Source of the DNA: Aestuariivirga sp.
Lineage (GTDB): Bacteria > Pseudomonadota > Alphaproteobacteria > Rhizobiales > Aestuariivirgaceae
Assembly (NCBI GenBank): GCA_030680855.1
Contig: JAUXUN010000074.1
Span: forward strand, 50,616 to 114,615
DNA: 64,000 nucleotides
Direction of reading: 5' to 3'
This document shows, one piece after another, positions 26,315-35,467 of the stretch. The translations under genes and the position numbers were made by a program. Within the stretch, counting starts at the first letter, position 1, and the number at the start of each line of letters is the position of its first letter. The notes beneath the pieces were generated by a model, which had not been told where the DNA came from, made no database searches, and worked only from the letters and a program-made list of their open reading frames with translations.

Positions 26315-26929
26315 TTATTTCAGGACGCCGGAAGCCTTGGCGGCATGGGCGGCAAGATAATCCATGAGGGCCGGTGACAGGCAGTCATAGGGCTGCAGGC
26401 CCACCTGTTTCAGGCGTTTGCGGATGGCCGGCATGGCTTCAGGCTTGGTGCCGCTTTCAATGACGGACGAGACGAAGGCCGCGAATTCCGGCGGCGACCA
26501 GCCCTTTTCCTTGGACAGTTCCGTATGGATGAAATCGAGGCCAAAGAAGCCGTGGGAGGTGCGCTCCACGCGGCCATACATGTGGACGCCGCAGCCGGTG
26601 CAGGCATGGCGCTGGATGAGCGCATTGGCATCAACAATCTTCAGCTTTTCGCCGTTTGCCGTGACCTTCACATTGTCGCGGCCCACAACGGCCACAACGG
26701 AGAAAATGGCTCCGGCAGGCTTCCAGCATTTGGTGCAGCCGCAGGCGTGGTTATGGGCGGTTTGCGCACCAATGCTCACGGTTACGGGATCGGTTGCGCA
26801 TTTGCAGGTCAATGTTCCGCCGGCAAACTTCGCCTTGGCCTTGCCCTTCACGCCCTTGTCAATGGCGGGGTGAAGGGAAATCGCTTTTGATTTCTTTGCG
26901 GCGGCTTTGGTTTTGGCTTTCTTGGCCAT
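26315..26929 (-). CDS. gfa: S-(hydroxymethyl)glutathione synthase (glutathione-dependent formaldehyde-activating enzyme)
   Basis: A 204-residue Gfa protein. It speeds condensation of formaldehyde with glutathione. The zinc-binding cysteines are seen in [24 protein letters not shown] and [13 protein letters not shown], and the end [19 protein letters not shown] is family-typical. The first 16 residues ([15 protein letters not shown]) form a Lys/Ala-rich leader absent from the usual Gfa N-terminus, which begins near ISLHPAID. It lies 25 bases after the formaldehyde-oxidising alcohol dehydrogenase on the same strand. Confidence 0.93.
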   Translation of the reverse strand: MAKKAKTKAAAKKSKAISLHPAIDKGVKGKAKAKFAGGTLTCKCATDPVTVSIGAQTAHNHACGCTKCWKPAGAIFSVVAVVGRDNVKVTANGEKLKIVDANALIQRHACTGCGVHMYGRVERTSHGFFGLDFIHTELSKEKGWSPPEFAAFVSSVIESGTKPEAMPAIRKRLKQVGLQPYDCLSPALMDYLAAHAAKASGVLK

Positions 26930-26954
26930 GGTGGTCCTCCCTCAGTTTCTAATT

Positions 26955-28064
26955 CTAGAACACGACAACGCTACGGATTGACTTGCCCTCATGCATGAGA
27001 TCGAAAGCGGAATTGATTTTCTCCAGCGGCAGGATGTGGGTGATCATGGGGTCGATCTCGATCTTGCCGTTCATGTACCAGTCCACGATCTTCGGCACAT
27101 CGGTGCGGCCGCGGGCGCCGCCAAAGGCGGTGCCGCGCCAGGATCTGCCGGTGACCAGCTGGAAGGGGCGGGTGGAGATTTCCTGGCCGGCGCCGGCCAC
27201 GCCGATGATGATGGATTGGCCCCAGCCCTTATGGGCGGCTTCAAGGGCGACGCGCATGACTTTCACATTGCCGATGCATTCGAAGGTGTAATCGGCCCCG
27301 CCATTGGTGAGGCCTACGAGATGGGCGACGAGATCGCCTTCAATTTTTGAAGGATTGACGAAATGGGTCATGCCAAAGCGCTTGCCCCAGGAGGCGCGCT
27401 CCTCGTTGAGGTCAACGCCGACGATCTGACTGGCACCCGCCAGCCGCAAGCCCTGGATCACATTGAGGCCAATGCCGCCGAGGCCGAAGACGATTGCCGT
27501 TGAGCCGATTTCCACTTTGGCCGTGTTGATGACGGCGCCGACGCCAGTGGTGACACCGCAGCCGATGTAGCAAATCTTGTCGAAGGGCGCGTCTTTCCGC
27601 ACTTTTGCCAAGGCGATTTCGGGAAGCACGGTGTAATTCGAGAAGGTGGAGCAGCCCATGTAATGATGCACCATCTTGCCCTTGTAGGAAAAGCGCGAGG
27701 TGCCATCGGGCATCAGGCCCTTGCCCTGGGTCAAACGGATTTTCTGGCAGAGGTTGGTTTTGGGGTTCAGGCAATATTCGCATTCGCGGCATTCCGGTGT
27801 GTAGAGCGGAATGACATGGTCGCCCTTGGCAAGCGAAGCGACACCCTTGCCCACCTCCACCACGACGCCCGCGCCCTCATGGCCCATAATGGCGGGGAAC
27901 AGGCCTTCGGGATCGGCGCCGGAAATGGTGAATTCATCGGTGTGGCAAATGCCGGTGGCCTTGATTTCAACCAGAACCTCGCCCTCCTGGGGGCCGGCCA
28001 GATCAACTTCAACAATTTCCAGGGGTTTGCCCGCTTCAAAGGCAATGGCGGCGCGTGATTTCAT
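26955..28064 (-). CDS. frmA: S-(hydroxymethyl)glutathione dehydrogenase / class III alcohol dehydrogenase
   Basis: A 369-residue zinc alcohol dehydrogenase. Catalytic zinc site: Cys40 ([10 protein letters not shown]), His62-Glu63; structural zinc: Cys92, Cys95, Cys98, Cys106. Coenzyme motif [12 protein letters not shown]. The blocks [21 protein letters not shown] and [23 protein letters not shown] are those of class III enzymes, which oxidise S-hydroxymethylglutathione to S-formylglutathione. With gfa downstream it forms the glutathione route for formaldehyde, which fits the N-demethylase-like enzymes nearby. An S-formylglutathione hydrolase is not in the window. Confidence 0.94.
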   Translation of the reverse strand: MKSRAAIAFEAGKPLEIVEVDLAGPQEGEVLVEIKATGICHTDEFTISGADPEGLFPAIMGHEGAGVVVEVGKGVASLAKGDHVIPLYTPECRECEYCLNPKTNLCQKIRLTQGKGLMPDGTSRFSYKGKMVHHYMGCSTFSNYTVLPEIALAKVRKDAPFDKICYIGCGVTTGVGAVINTAKVEIGSTAIVFGLGGIGLNVIQGLRLAGASQIVGVDLNEERASWGKRFGMTHFVNPSKIEGDLVAHLVGLTNGGADYTFECIGNVKVMRVALEAAHKGWGQSIIIGVAGAGQEISTRPFQLVTGRSWRGTAFGGARGRTDVPKIVDWYMNGKIEIDPMITHILPLEKINSAFDLMHEGKSIRSVVVF

Positions 28065-28202
28065 GGGGTTCCCATTTCAATGAAATTGCTTTTTTCTTAT
28101 GGAAGCCCTGCGGCAGTCTTTCGTCAAGTACAATGTTGCAAACACCAAGCCGGATATGGCCCGGAAATTTGACAAGTTGCCGACCCTGGGCTTGATAGCC
28201 CC

Positions 28203-29228
28203 ATGGCGAAATTTACGATTCAGGATGTGGCCCGCCTTGCGGGGGTGAGCGTTGCAACGATCGACCGGGTGCTCAATCGCAGGCAGGGGGTGCGGGCGCC
28301 CACCATCGCAAAGGTCGAAGCGGCCATTCGGGAGTTGAATTACCAGCCGGACCGCATTGCGGCGCGGCTGGCGCGGTCGCGGGAATACCGCTTCTGCTTT
28401 GTCCTGCCGGTAAGCACGGGCGAGTTTTTCATGCGCATTGCCGACGAAGTGCGGCTTGCCACTGAGCGCATGGAGGCGGAACGGGTTTCGATCATCGTCA
28501 AGCGCGTCGACGTGTTTGACGGCGAGTTGCTGGCCCAGACGCTTGATTCCATCGACAAGGCAATGGACGGGGTTGCCGTCGTGGCGCTCGATCATCCGGC
28601 GGTGCGCGAAGCCATCAATGCGCTGGTGTCGCGCGGGATCACCGTGGTGACATTGGTGTCGGATGTGCCGGGGTCGAAGCGCCAGCATTACGCCGGGATC
28701 GACAATTCCTCCGCCGGGCGCACCGCCGCCAATCTCATGGGGCGCTTCCTGCGCGGCATAACGGGAACGGTTGGGGTCTTCGCCGGCTCGCTGGCGCTGC
28801 GTGATCACATCGAACGGCAGTTTGGCTTTGAGCAGGTGATGGCCCATGAATATTCCCACCTCGCCGTGTTGCCGGTACGGGAATCGCGCGATGACTGGGC
28901 CCGCATCGAGGAAATGACGCGGCAATTGCTGGCCGAGTACCCAGATCTCATCGGAATATACAATGTGGGCGGCGGCACGCGCGGCATTGTTTCAGGCCTT
29001 GAAGCGGCGGGCCGCGCCAGGGACATCGTGTTTATTGCCCATGAAGTTACCGACCTGTCACGCCGGGCGCTGATCCGCGGTTCGATCGATGCCATCATCA
29101 ACCAGGACGCGGGCCATGAGGTGCGCAGTGCGGTGCGGGTGCTTATGGCCAACGCCGACAAGATGCCGCTGATCGAATCGCAGGAACGCATCCGCATTGA
29201 CATTTTCATGCGGGATAATCTGCCTTAA
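28203..29228 (+). CDS. LacI-family regulator
   Basis: A 341-residue LacI-type repressor. The HTH and hinge are intact (FTIQDVARLAGVSVATIDRVLN, ELNYQPDRIAARLARS), followed by a sugar-binding-protein-like effector domain (GITGTVGVFAGSLALRDH, IGIYNVGGGTRGIVSGL). LacI proteins with DRVLN in place of SRVLN often control polyol or sugar uptake operons. It is divergent from frmA with a 138-base gap, but a link to formaldehyde metabolism is not implied by family. Target unknown. Confidence 0.9.
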   Translation: MAKFTIQDVARLAGVSVATIDRVLNRRQGVRAPTIAKVEAAIRELNYQPDRIAARLARSREYRFCFVLPVSTGEFFMRIADEVRLATERMEAERVSIIVKRVDVFDGELLAQTLDSIDKAMDGVAVVALDHPAVREAINALVSRGITVVTLVSDVPGSKRQHYAGIDNSSAGRTAANLMGRFLRGITGTVGVFAGSLALRDHIERQFGFEQVMAHEYSHLAVLPVRESRDDWARIEEMTRQLLAEYPDLIGIYNVGGGTRGIVSGLEAAGRARDIVFIAHEVTDLSRRALIRGSIDAIINQDAGHEVRSAVRVLMANADKMPLIESQERIRIDIFMRDNLP

Positions 29229-29260
29229 GTATTCCCACTTGTTTGAAAGCATCTAAAAAT

Positions 29261-29347
29261 TCTCTCCATGGTCGGGCAACGACCCGACCACCCAGCTCTT
29301 CGGCGATCAAAGTCTGGGTGGTCGCATCAAGTGCGACCATGGAGAGA
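29261..29347. repeat. Nested palindrome able to fold as a cloverleaf
   Basis: The outer arms TCTCTCCATGGTCG (29261-29274) and CGACCATGGAGAGA (29334-29347) are perfect 14-base complements. Inside are a small hairpin (GGTCG-GGCAA-CGACC region), a long stem pairing GACCACCCAG with CTGGGTGGTC, and another small hairpin (GTCGCA-TCAAG-TGCGAC). The whole can be drawn as a stem with three arms. It lies between the convergent LacI and dioxygenase genes, so it could end transcription both ways or be a repeat element. It has no tRNA features. Confidence 0.75.
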
Positions 29348-29369
29348 AAAGCGAGGCGTCAACTCGATT

Positions 29370-30293
29370 CTAAAGCGGCTTCAATCCAGCTTCGATCTGC
29401 GCCCTGCGGTTTTCGAGGAAGGGCGGCAGGGACAGGGTTTTGCCGAGATTTTCCAGGGACTCGTCGGTGGCAAAGCCCGGACCGTCGGTTGCGAGTTCGA
29501 AGAGGACGCCGTTGGGTTCGCGGAAATAGAGGCTCTTGAACCAGAAGCGATCCACCGGGCCGCTGTTGGGAATGCGGAGTTCCTTCAGGCGGTTGGCCCA
29601 AGCCTGGTAGTCAGTCGAGGGAATATTGAAGGCCACGTGATGCACGGAACCGGCGCCCTGCTGGGCGGGCGGCAGGCCCTTGTCGACACGGACATGCAGT
29701 TCGGCGACGGGGCCGGAGCCGTTCATCTTAAACACGCTGGTGTTTCCAAACTCACGAACCTTCGTCATGTTCATGACGGTTGTCAGGATCACTTCGGTGG
29801 AGCGCAATTCAGGGACGCTGAGGGTAATGGGACCCAGGCCGCGAATCTGGTTTTCGGCGGCTATGGGGCTCTCATTCCAGGCATGGGTTTCGCCGGTGCC
29901 TTCATCATCGACAAGGCTGAGGCGCTGGCCCTCAAAGTCCTCGAAATCGAGGGTGAGCCGGCCATCGCGTTCGGCCACCTTTTCGGCGGAAACGCCACGG
30001 GCCTTGAAATGATCGGCCCACCATTTGAAGGCGGCTTCGCCCTTGATGCGAAGGCCGGTGCGTACGATGGAATGGGTGCCGCGGCGCTCACGGCCTACCG
30101 GCCAATCGAAAAAGGTAATATCGGTTCCGGGCGAGCCCAGGCCATCGGCATAGAACAGGTGGTAGGCCGAGGTATCATCCTGGTTCACGGTTTTCTTGAC
30201 CATGCGGAGACCCAGGGTTTTCGTATAAAAATTGTGGTTGCTGGGGGCATCAGCGGTGACGGCGGTGAGGTGGTGCAGGCCATTGAGTTGCAT
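29370..30293 (-). CDS. Ring-cleaving dioxygenase of the VOC superfamily (MhqO-like)
   Basis: A 307-residue protein with two VOC modules. The first begins [37 protein letters not shown] and the second contains [22 protein letters not shown] and [18 protein letters not shown]; His in LHHLT, His in VHHVAF and Glu in LFELATD are the likely iron ligands. This arrangement is that of MhqA/MhqO/LinE-related extradiol dioxygenases for hydroquinones. The downstream-of-start partner, an MhqD-like hydrolase, lies 9 bases upstream on the same strand, as in mhq operons of Bacillus. Confidence 0.88.
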   Translation of the reverse strand: MQLNGLHHLTAVTADAPSNHNFYTKTLGLRMVKKTVNQDDTSAYHLFYADGLGSPGTDITFFDWPVGRERRGTHSIVRTGLRIKGEAAFKWWADHFKARGVSAEKVAERDGRLTLDFEDFEGQRLSLVDDEGTGETHAWNESPIAAENQIRGLGPITLSVPELRSTEVILTTVMNMTKVREFGNTSVFKMNGSGPVAELHVRVDKGLPPAQQGAGSVHHVAFNIPSTDYQAWANRLKELRIPNSGPVDRFWFKSLYFREPNGVLFELATDGPGFATDESLENLGKTLSLPPFLENRRAQIEAGLKPL

Positions 30294-30302
30294 TTTCGCG
30301 TC

Positions 30303-30911
30303 CTATCGGTTCAGCCACGTGGTGGCGAGGGTTACGTCGTTCTGGGTAAGGTTATGTCCGGTTGGCAACGTTTCATGGCTAACATCGGCGTGGGCGTTCT
30401 TCAGCATGGTGGCCAGGAGCTTTGCATTGCTGGCCGGGATGATCGGATCGCTGGCACCGGAAACAATGAGAACCGGCTTCTGTGCCAGCTCGGTTTGCGG
30501 CGGTTTTGCAAGGGGCACCATGGCGCGCAGCAAAATGGCTCCGCTCAAGGCTTCCGGCCGCAGCAGAAGAATTGCTGCCGCGATATTGGCCCCGTTGGAG
30601 AAGCCAACGGCAGTTGGCTTTTCCAGCTTGTAGGCCTTGCCTGCATCGACAATGAAATCGGCCAGTTCATGGGCGCGCCTGATTACATCCTGCTCGTCAA
30701 ACACACCCTCGGCGAGACGCCGGAAAAAGCGGGGCATGCCGTTTTCAAGTACCTTGCCGCGGGGCGACAGCAGGGAGCGATCAGGCGCCAGGGCCTTGCC
30801 CAGGGGCAGTAGGTCGTTTTCGTCGCCGCCGGTGCCATGGAGCAGGAGAAGGGGTGCGGCAGTTGCGGAGCCGGGTTCAAAACGGTGAATAAATGAGAGA
30901 TCCTGGGTCAT
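30303..30911 (-). CDS. Alpha/beta hydrolase, phospholipase/carboxylesterase family (MhqD-like)
   Basis: A serine hydrolase of about 202 residues. HGTGGDEND is the oxyanion loop, GFSNGANIAAA holds the nucleophile Ser (G-x-S-x-G), SGASDPIIP the Asp and PTGHNLT the His. I start at MTQDLSFIH (30911), preceded by GGTGAG; an earlier ATG at 30950 keeps the frame. MhqD-type hydrolases accompany hydroquinone dioxygenases in quinone detoxification, and the adjacent dioxygenase fits. The substrate is inferred. Confidence 0.85.
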   Translation of the reverse strand: MTQDLSFIHRFEPGSATAAPLLLLHGTGGDENDLLPLGKALAPDRSLLSPRGKVLENGMPRFFRRLAEGVFDEQDVIRRAHELADFIVDAGKAYKLEKPTAVGFSNGANIAAAILLLRPEALSGAILLRAMVPLAKPPQTELAQKPVLIVSGASDPIIPASNAKLLATMLKNAHADVSHETLPTGHNLTQNDVTLATTWLNR

Positions 30912-30974
30912 GATTGCCAGATACTCACCCCATCGGGTGGCTACAAGCAATCATTCTTAGAACTAAGTTACAAG

Positions 30975-32285
30975 CTATATACCGCGGGTGGCGCGGGGCT
31001 GGCCCAGAACAAAGCCCTTGCCATCGAGGCCATAGATGTCGGGGCGGAAATTGATCCGGCCGTCTTCCGTGGCCCAGGCGGTGAGATACATGAAGCGCAC
31101 GTCGGGCGGGTTTGCCACTTTCACATCATAGCGTTCCTGGCTGGCCGTGATCATTTCAATCTCGGTGGCGTCGATCCCGTCCTGGCCGCCGAGTATCCAG
31201 TTCACGACGTCGCTGACCTGTTCAACACGGACACAGCCGGAGCTTTCAAAGCGGGCATTGCTGCTGAACATTTCGCGGTGCGGCGTGTCGTGCATGTAGA
31301 CCATGTGTTTGTTGGCGAAGTTGATTTTCATAGTGGCCAAGGCGTTGCTTTCGCCGGGCTCCTGGCGGAAGTGGTAGCGCTCAGGATGCGTATTGACCCA
31401 GTCGACCGTGTAGGGATCAATTTCGGGACCACCGACACCATCAAAAATCCGGATGTTCATCTGCTCGAAAATCGTGGGATCCTTGAGGAATTTTGGCACC
31501 AGGTCCTTTTGCACGATGGAGGCCGGGGCATTCCAGTAGGGGTTGAAGTTGATATCGCTGACAACGCTTTTGAGCGCCGGAGAGGGCCTGTCGCGCTTGC
31601 CGACAACCACATTGTGGCGCGAACGGACCTTGCCAAACTCAACGGTTTCAAGCTGGGCGGAGGGGATGTTCACCAGAATGTTTCGCTCGTGCAATTCCAG
31701 CGCATATTCGCCAACGCGGGGATAGTTTTCCCGCAAGGTCTGCAGCCTGGCGCGGGCGGTGATGTTAAGCTCGGCGCGGGTGCGGTCGTCGACCTTGCCC
31801 GATGGGGCGATGCCATGGCTGATCTGGAAGAACTTAACCGCCTCCACAATGTTGGCGTCGAAGACGTCGGCAGCCTCCACGAACATATCCTCGAAGGGCA
31901 AGTAGCCCTCGGCCACAAGGCGCTGGCGCAAGGTCACGACCAGTTCGCTCTTTACGTCTTTTTCGAGCTTGCCCTTGCCGACGCTGGGCCAGCCGCCGCC
32001 GGCCACGAACTCCTCGTAGAGCTGGATGGCGCCTTCAAGGGCGCGGATCGAACCGGCAGTTACCATGGCGGCTTCCTGGCGGTCTGCCAGGAATTCAGTT
32101 TTCGTGGCGAGTTTTCCAGCTACGGCCAGTTTGGGGGCTATAGAGGTGATTGAGCCGGTGATTTCAGCCGTCTGGGCATGGGCCACGCAGGCGGCGGCTG
32201 CCAGGGAGGCAGCACCGAGAAAGGCGCGACGCGTTAAACGCTGAGAAAACACCCCAAAAACCCCTAGACCTGAGAAGCCACACAC
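30975..32285 (-). CDS. L,D-transpeptidase (YcbB-like) with a twin-arginine signal
   Basis: A 436-residue periplasmic enzyme. The N-terminus carries a twin-arginine signal (LTRRAFLGAASLAAAACVAHA, RR at 19-20). A peptidoglycan-binding motif (IAPSGKVDDRTRAELN) lies near the middle and the YkuD catalytic domain near the end, with MHDTPHREMF and SSGCVRV; the nucleophile is Cys351. It makes 3-3 peptidoglycan cross-links, which dominate the wall of polar-growing Hyphomicrobiales. It is also relevant that a GPR-like protein is encoded nearby. Upstream ATGs before the RR motif make the exact start uncertain. Confidence 0.88.
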   Translation of the reverse strand: MCGFSGLGVFGVFSQRLTRRAFLGAASLAAAACVAHAQTAEITGSITSIAPKLAVAGKLATKTEFLADRQEAAMVTAGSIRALEGAIQLYEEFVAGGGWPSVGKGKLEKDVKSELVVTLRQRLVAEGYLPFEDMFVEAADVFDANIVEAVKFFQISHGIAPSGKVDDRTRAELNITARARLQTLRENYPRVGEYALELHERNILVNIPSAQLETVEFGKVRSRHNVVVGKRDRPSPALKSVVSDINFNPYWNAPASIVQKDLVPKFLKDPTIFEQMNIRIFDGVGGPEIDPYTVDWVNTHPERYHFRQEPGESNALATMKINFANKHMVYMHDTPHREMFSSNARFESSGCVRVEQVSDVVNWILGGQDGIDATEIEMITASQERYDVKVANPPDVRFMYLTAWATEDGRINFRPDIYGLDGKGFVLGQPRATRGI

Positions 32286-32334
32286 AGAGAATCACTGATC
32301 TGGGTAAAGACGCTATTAAAAAGTTGTGGCTTGA

Positions 32335-34383
32335 TTAAGATAACCCGATCACTTCCCTGCGATAAGGCAGGTCGAGGAAGTCGGGGAGCGGGGAACCGAA
32401 TTCCTCAGCAAATTTGCGGCCGGAATGGACGGCGGCGGCTATGGTTCCGGGGCTAAAACAATCGCCAATACGGGCCAGATTATTTATTTTTTCCACGGTT
32501 GCCTGGAAGAGCTGATCCCTGGCATTTCTGGCGGTGACTAAAATGACTGAGCTTGCCTCCAACTGGCGGGTGCGGCCGGTGAAGACACAGGAAATCGTGA
32601 CATGACCGGCGGCAACGGACTGCAGGCCCTGGTTTGCTTCAATTTTAACATTAAGTTCCAGAAGCCGGGACTGGATTGCGTGCTGTTCCAGGGAAGCCTT
32701 GGTGAAGGACGAAGCGAGGTGGGAGGGGGTTACCAGCGTTACCGCATAGTCTTCCTTGCGCAGCAGTTCGGCGATCACGCCGCCCATATAATAATGGTCA
32801 TCATCATAGATGACGAGATTTTTGCCCTTGGGCCTTTTGCCATCCAGAATATCATCGGGCGTCAGGATGTCCGCGCCCGGGTCGATCGGTATGGGCCGCG
32901 TATGGTGGCGGGCCACGCCATCGCGCCGCCAAGTAGAGCCGGTGGCCATGACAATGTGGTCAGCACCGAATTCCGCCAGGGTTTCGGGGCTCATTTCGCT
33001 TTCGAGGTAAAGTTCCACATTGGGCAGCTTGGCTATTTGCAGCAGGCGCCAGTCGCGCACCCGGCCCCAGGCGGCAAGCCCGGGAAGCCGGCTTTCCAGC
33101 GCCACCCGGCCGCCGGCTTCGCCTCGCCCATCGGCAAGGGTCACCTTGTGGCCGCGCGTGCCAAGGGCCCGGGCCGCTTCAAGGCCCGCCGGGCCCGCAC
33201 CGACAATGAGGATATTCTTTACACTTCCGGCGGGGCGGATGCGTTCGGGATGCCAGCCGCGCCGCCATTCCTCCCCCATGGTCGGGTTCTGGGTGCAACG
33301 GATGGGCGACATGGTGAAATCACCGGTCACACAGATATTGCAGCCAATGCATTCACGGATGTCATCGAGGCGGCCTTCCTCGATCTTCCTGGGCAGGAAG
33401 GGATCGGCAATGGAGGGGCGGGCGGCCCCGACCATGTCCATGATGCCTTGTTTGATAACGCGCACCATGGTGTCGGGCGAGGTGTAACGGCCAACGCCGA
33501 CGACCGGCTTGGTGGTGAGCTTCTTTACGCCCCTGATATAGGGTTCCTGAAAACCTTCCTCGGAGAAGCGTGAGGTTTGCGAATCCTTTTCCCAGCTTGA
33601 GAGCGACAGGTCCCACAAGTCCGGCAGTTCCGCCATCAGGCCGATGGCATCCTCCACCTCGGCGGGCTCGAGGCCATTGGGCCCGAGAAATTCATTCATG
33701 GCAATGCGGACCGGAACGGCGCAGCGGTCGCCAACCGCCTCCCTGGTGTCCTCAATCACTTCGCGGAGCAGGCGGGCGCGGTTTTCAAGGGAGCCGCCGT
33801 ATTCGTCGCTCCGCATATTGGTGGCGCGCGACAGGAACTGCTGGAAAATGCCAAGGCCGTGCCCGGCATAGACGTAGACGAGATCGTAACCGGCGGTACG
33901 GGAGCGCAGTGCGGCGGCGCGGTGGGCGCGGCGAAGGTTCCTGATGTCCTCCTTGTCCATGGTGCGGGCCTGGATGGGGCTGTTGAAGGAGCTGGAAGTT
34001 GGCATGGCCGTGGGCGCCATGGGAATTTCGCGCGACCAGAGATTTGATGAGGTGTAGCCGGAGTGGCACAGCTCAATGCCGGCCAGCGACCCATGCTCAT
34101 GGATTTTCTCCGCGATGCGGGCGTGCATGGGAATGTCGTGATCGCTCCAGATGCGGAGTTCCACATAAGGCGTCACATCGGCGGTTTGATGAATCTCGGT
34201 CATTTCGGTGCAGACCACGGCCCAGCCGCCTTCGGCTTTCATGCCGCGCATGGCGGCAAGGGCGGAAGGATCGCGCCAGCCCATGCCGTTGCAGTGGGGA
34301 ACCTGGTAGAAGCGGTTGCGCGCTGTCACGGGGCCGATTTTCACGGGTTCAAACAGGATATCGTAGCGGGAGTCTCGGGCCAT
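32335..34383 (-). CDS. Trimethylamine dehydrogenase-family iron-sulfur flavoprotein
   Basis: A 682-residue protein with an Old-Yellow-Enzyme barrel, a 4Fe-4S site and two nucleotide-binding domains. The N-terminus MARDSRYDILFEPVKIGP and FYQVPHCNGMG match trimethylamine dehydrogenase; Cys31 aligns with the cysteine that carries covalent FMN. YVYAGHG keeps the Tyr-x-x-His pair of the active site. The cluster cysteines are in CIGCNICV and IRCTQNPTMGEEWRRGWHPE. The aromatic-bowl Tyr of TMADH (NTEY) is replaced by Met (CTEM), so the substrate is probably another secondary or tertiary amine. Start at 34383 after AAAGGGA; the frame is open 105 codons further but without homology. Confidence 0.88.
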   Translation of the reverse strand: MARDSRYDILFEPVKIGPVTARNRFYQVPHCNGMGWRDPSALAAMRGMKAEGGWAVVCTEMTEIHQTADVTPYVELRIWSDHDIPMHARIAEKIHEHGSLAGIELCHSGYTSSNLWSREIPMAPTAMPTSSSFNSPIQARTMDKEDIRNLRRAHRAAALRSRTAGYDLVYVYAGHGLGIFQQFLSRATNMRSDEYGGSLENRARLLREVIEDTREAVGDRCAVPVRIAMNEFLGPNGLEPAEVEDAIGLMAELPDLWDLSLSSWEKDSQTSRFSEEGFQEPYIRGVKKLTTKPVVGVGRYTSPDTMVRVIKQGIMDMVGAARPSIADPFLPRKIEEGRLDDIRECIGCNICVTGDFTMSPIRCTQNPTMGEEWRRGWHPERIRPAGSVKNILIVGAGPAGLEAARALGTRGHKVTLADGRGEAGGRVALESRLPGLAAWGRVRDWRLLQIAKLPNVELYLESEMSPETLAEFGADHIVMATGSTWRRDGVARHHTRPIPIDPGADILTPDDILDGKRPKGKNLVIYDDDHYYMGGVIAELLRKEDYAVTLVTPSHLASSFTKASLEQHAIQSRLLELNVKIEANQGLQSVAAGHVTISCVFTGRTRQLEASSVILVTARNARDQLFQATVEKINNLARIGDCFSPGTIAAAVHSGRKFAEEFGSPLPDFLDLPYRREVIGLS

Positions 34384-34486
34384 TGGGTTCCCTTTCAACA
34401 GGCCTTTGATTTTTAACAGCCTTTGGGCATAAGAACCAATACATGCGGCAGGTCGCATGGGTTTAGCGACAGGAGTTGTTTTGGCA

Positions 34487-35467
34487 ATGCAGGAACTTCC
34501 AAAATTTTCAGATATAGAAGCCGCCGCCAAGAGAATTAGCGGCGAGGCCGTTGTCACACCGCTTTTAGAAAATGCCAAGCTCAACGCGCTCGTTGGCGGG
34601 CGCATATTTATGAAAGCAGAGTGCCTGCAACGCACGGGTTCGTTCAAGTTTCGTGGTGCGTGGAACTGCATTTCAAAACTTGATCCCGCCCGGAGCAAGG
34701 GCGGGGTTGTGGCTTACTCAACGGGAAATCACGCGCAAGGAGTAGCCGCTGCAGCGCAGCTTAGGGGCATGGCTGCGCTGATAGTCATGCCCGAGGACAC
34801 ACCCGAAATAAAATCAGCAAATACCAAATCCTATGGCGCTGAAATCGTGACCTATGACCGTGCCACGGAGGATCGGGCAGAAATTGCAAATCACTATGTC
34901 GCCAAGCGCGGAGCAGTGCTGGTGCCGCCGTTTGAGCATGCGGATATCATTGCCGGGCAGGGCACCTGTGGGCTTGAGATTATCAACGAGCTCTATGGGC
35001 GCAATGTTGAACTCGATGACATGCTCGTCAACTGCGGCGGTGGAGGATTAACGGCGGGCGTTGCGCTGGCCTTCTCCCAAAAGTCACCAAAGACTAAAGT
35101 GCATTCCGTGGAACCTGAAGGTTTCGATGATTACGCGCGTTCGTTGCGCTCAGGTATTCGTGAAAAGAACGCGCGTGCCGCGGGTTCCATTTGCGATGCG
35201 TTGCTTACACCCCAACCCGGTGAAATGACCTTTGCCATGAACAAGGGGCGTCTGGCGGAAGGCTATGTTGTTTCAGAAGCCGAGGTTCGCCGCGCCGTGC
35301 GTTTTGCCTTTGAAACGCTCAAACTGGTGGTTGAGCCGGGAGGTGCCGCGGGGCTTGCGGCGGTGCTGATCGGAAAGGTAGCCGCGAAGGGGAAGAACAT
35401 CGGCATTATCCTGTCCGGCGGCAATGTTGATCCGAAGCTGTTCGTTGAAATATTAATGGAAGCCTAA
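34487..35467 (+). CDS. Threonine/serine dehydratase (PLP fold type II)
   Basis: A 326-residue PLP enzyme. The Schiff-base lysine is Lys54 in GSFKFRGAWN, the phosphate-binding loop is NCGGGGLTAG, and the C-terminal SGGN binds the pyridine nitrogen. No ACT regulatory domain follows, so this is a catabolic-type threonine/serine dehydratase or a serine racemase relative. The ATG at 34487 is ten bases after AGGAG; an ATG at 34457 keeps the frame. It is divergent from the TMADH-like gene with a 103-base gap. Its stop overlaps that of the convergent gene. Confidence 0.88.
   Translation: MQELPKFSDIEAAAKRISGEAVVTPLLENAKLNALVGGRIFMKAECLQRTGSFKFRGAWNCISKLDPARSKGGVVAYSTGNHAQGVAAAAQLRGMAALIVMPEDTPEIKSANTKSYGAEIVTYDRATEDRAEIANHYVAKRGAVLVPPFEHADIIAGQGTCGLEIINELYGRNVELDDMLVNCGGGGLTAGVALAFSQKSPKTKVHSVEPEGFDDYARSLRSGIREKNARAAGSICDALLTPQPGEMTFAMNKGRLAEGYVVSEAEVRRAVRFAFETLKLVVEPGGAAGLAAVLIGKVAAKGKNIGIILSGGNVDPKLFVEILMEA

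Noticed and set aside
29268..30812. 514-codon plus-strand frame over the dioxygenase and hydrolase genes
   Set aside because: It runs across two real minus-strand genes with clear active-site motifs and starts inside the cloverleaf palindrome.
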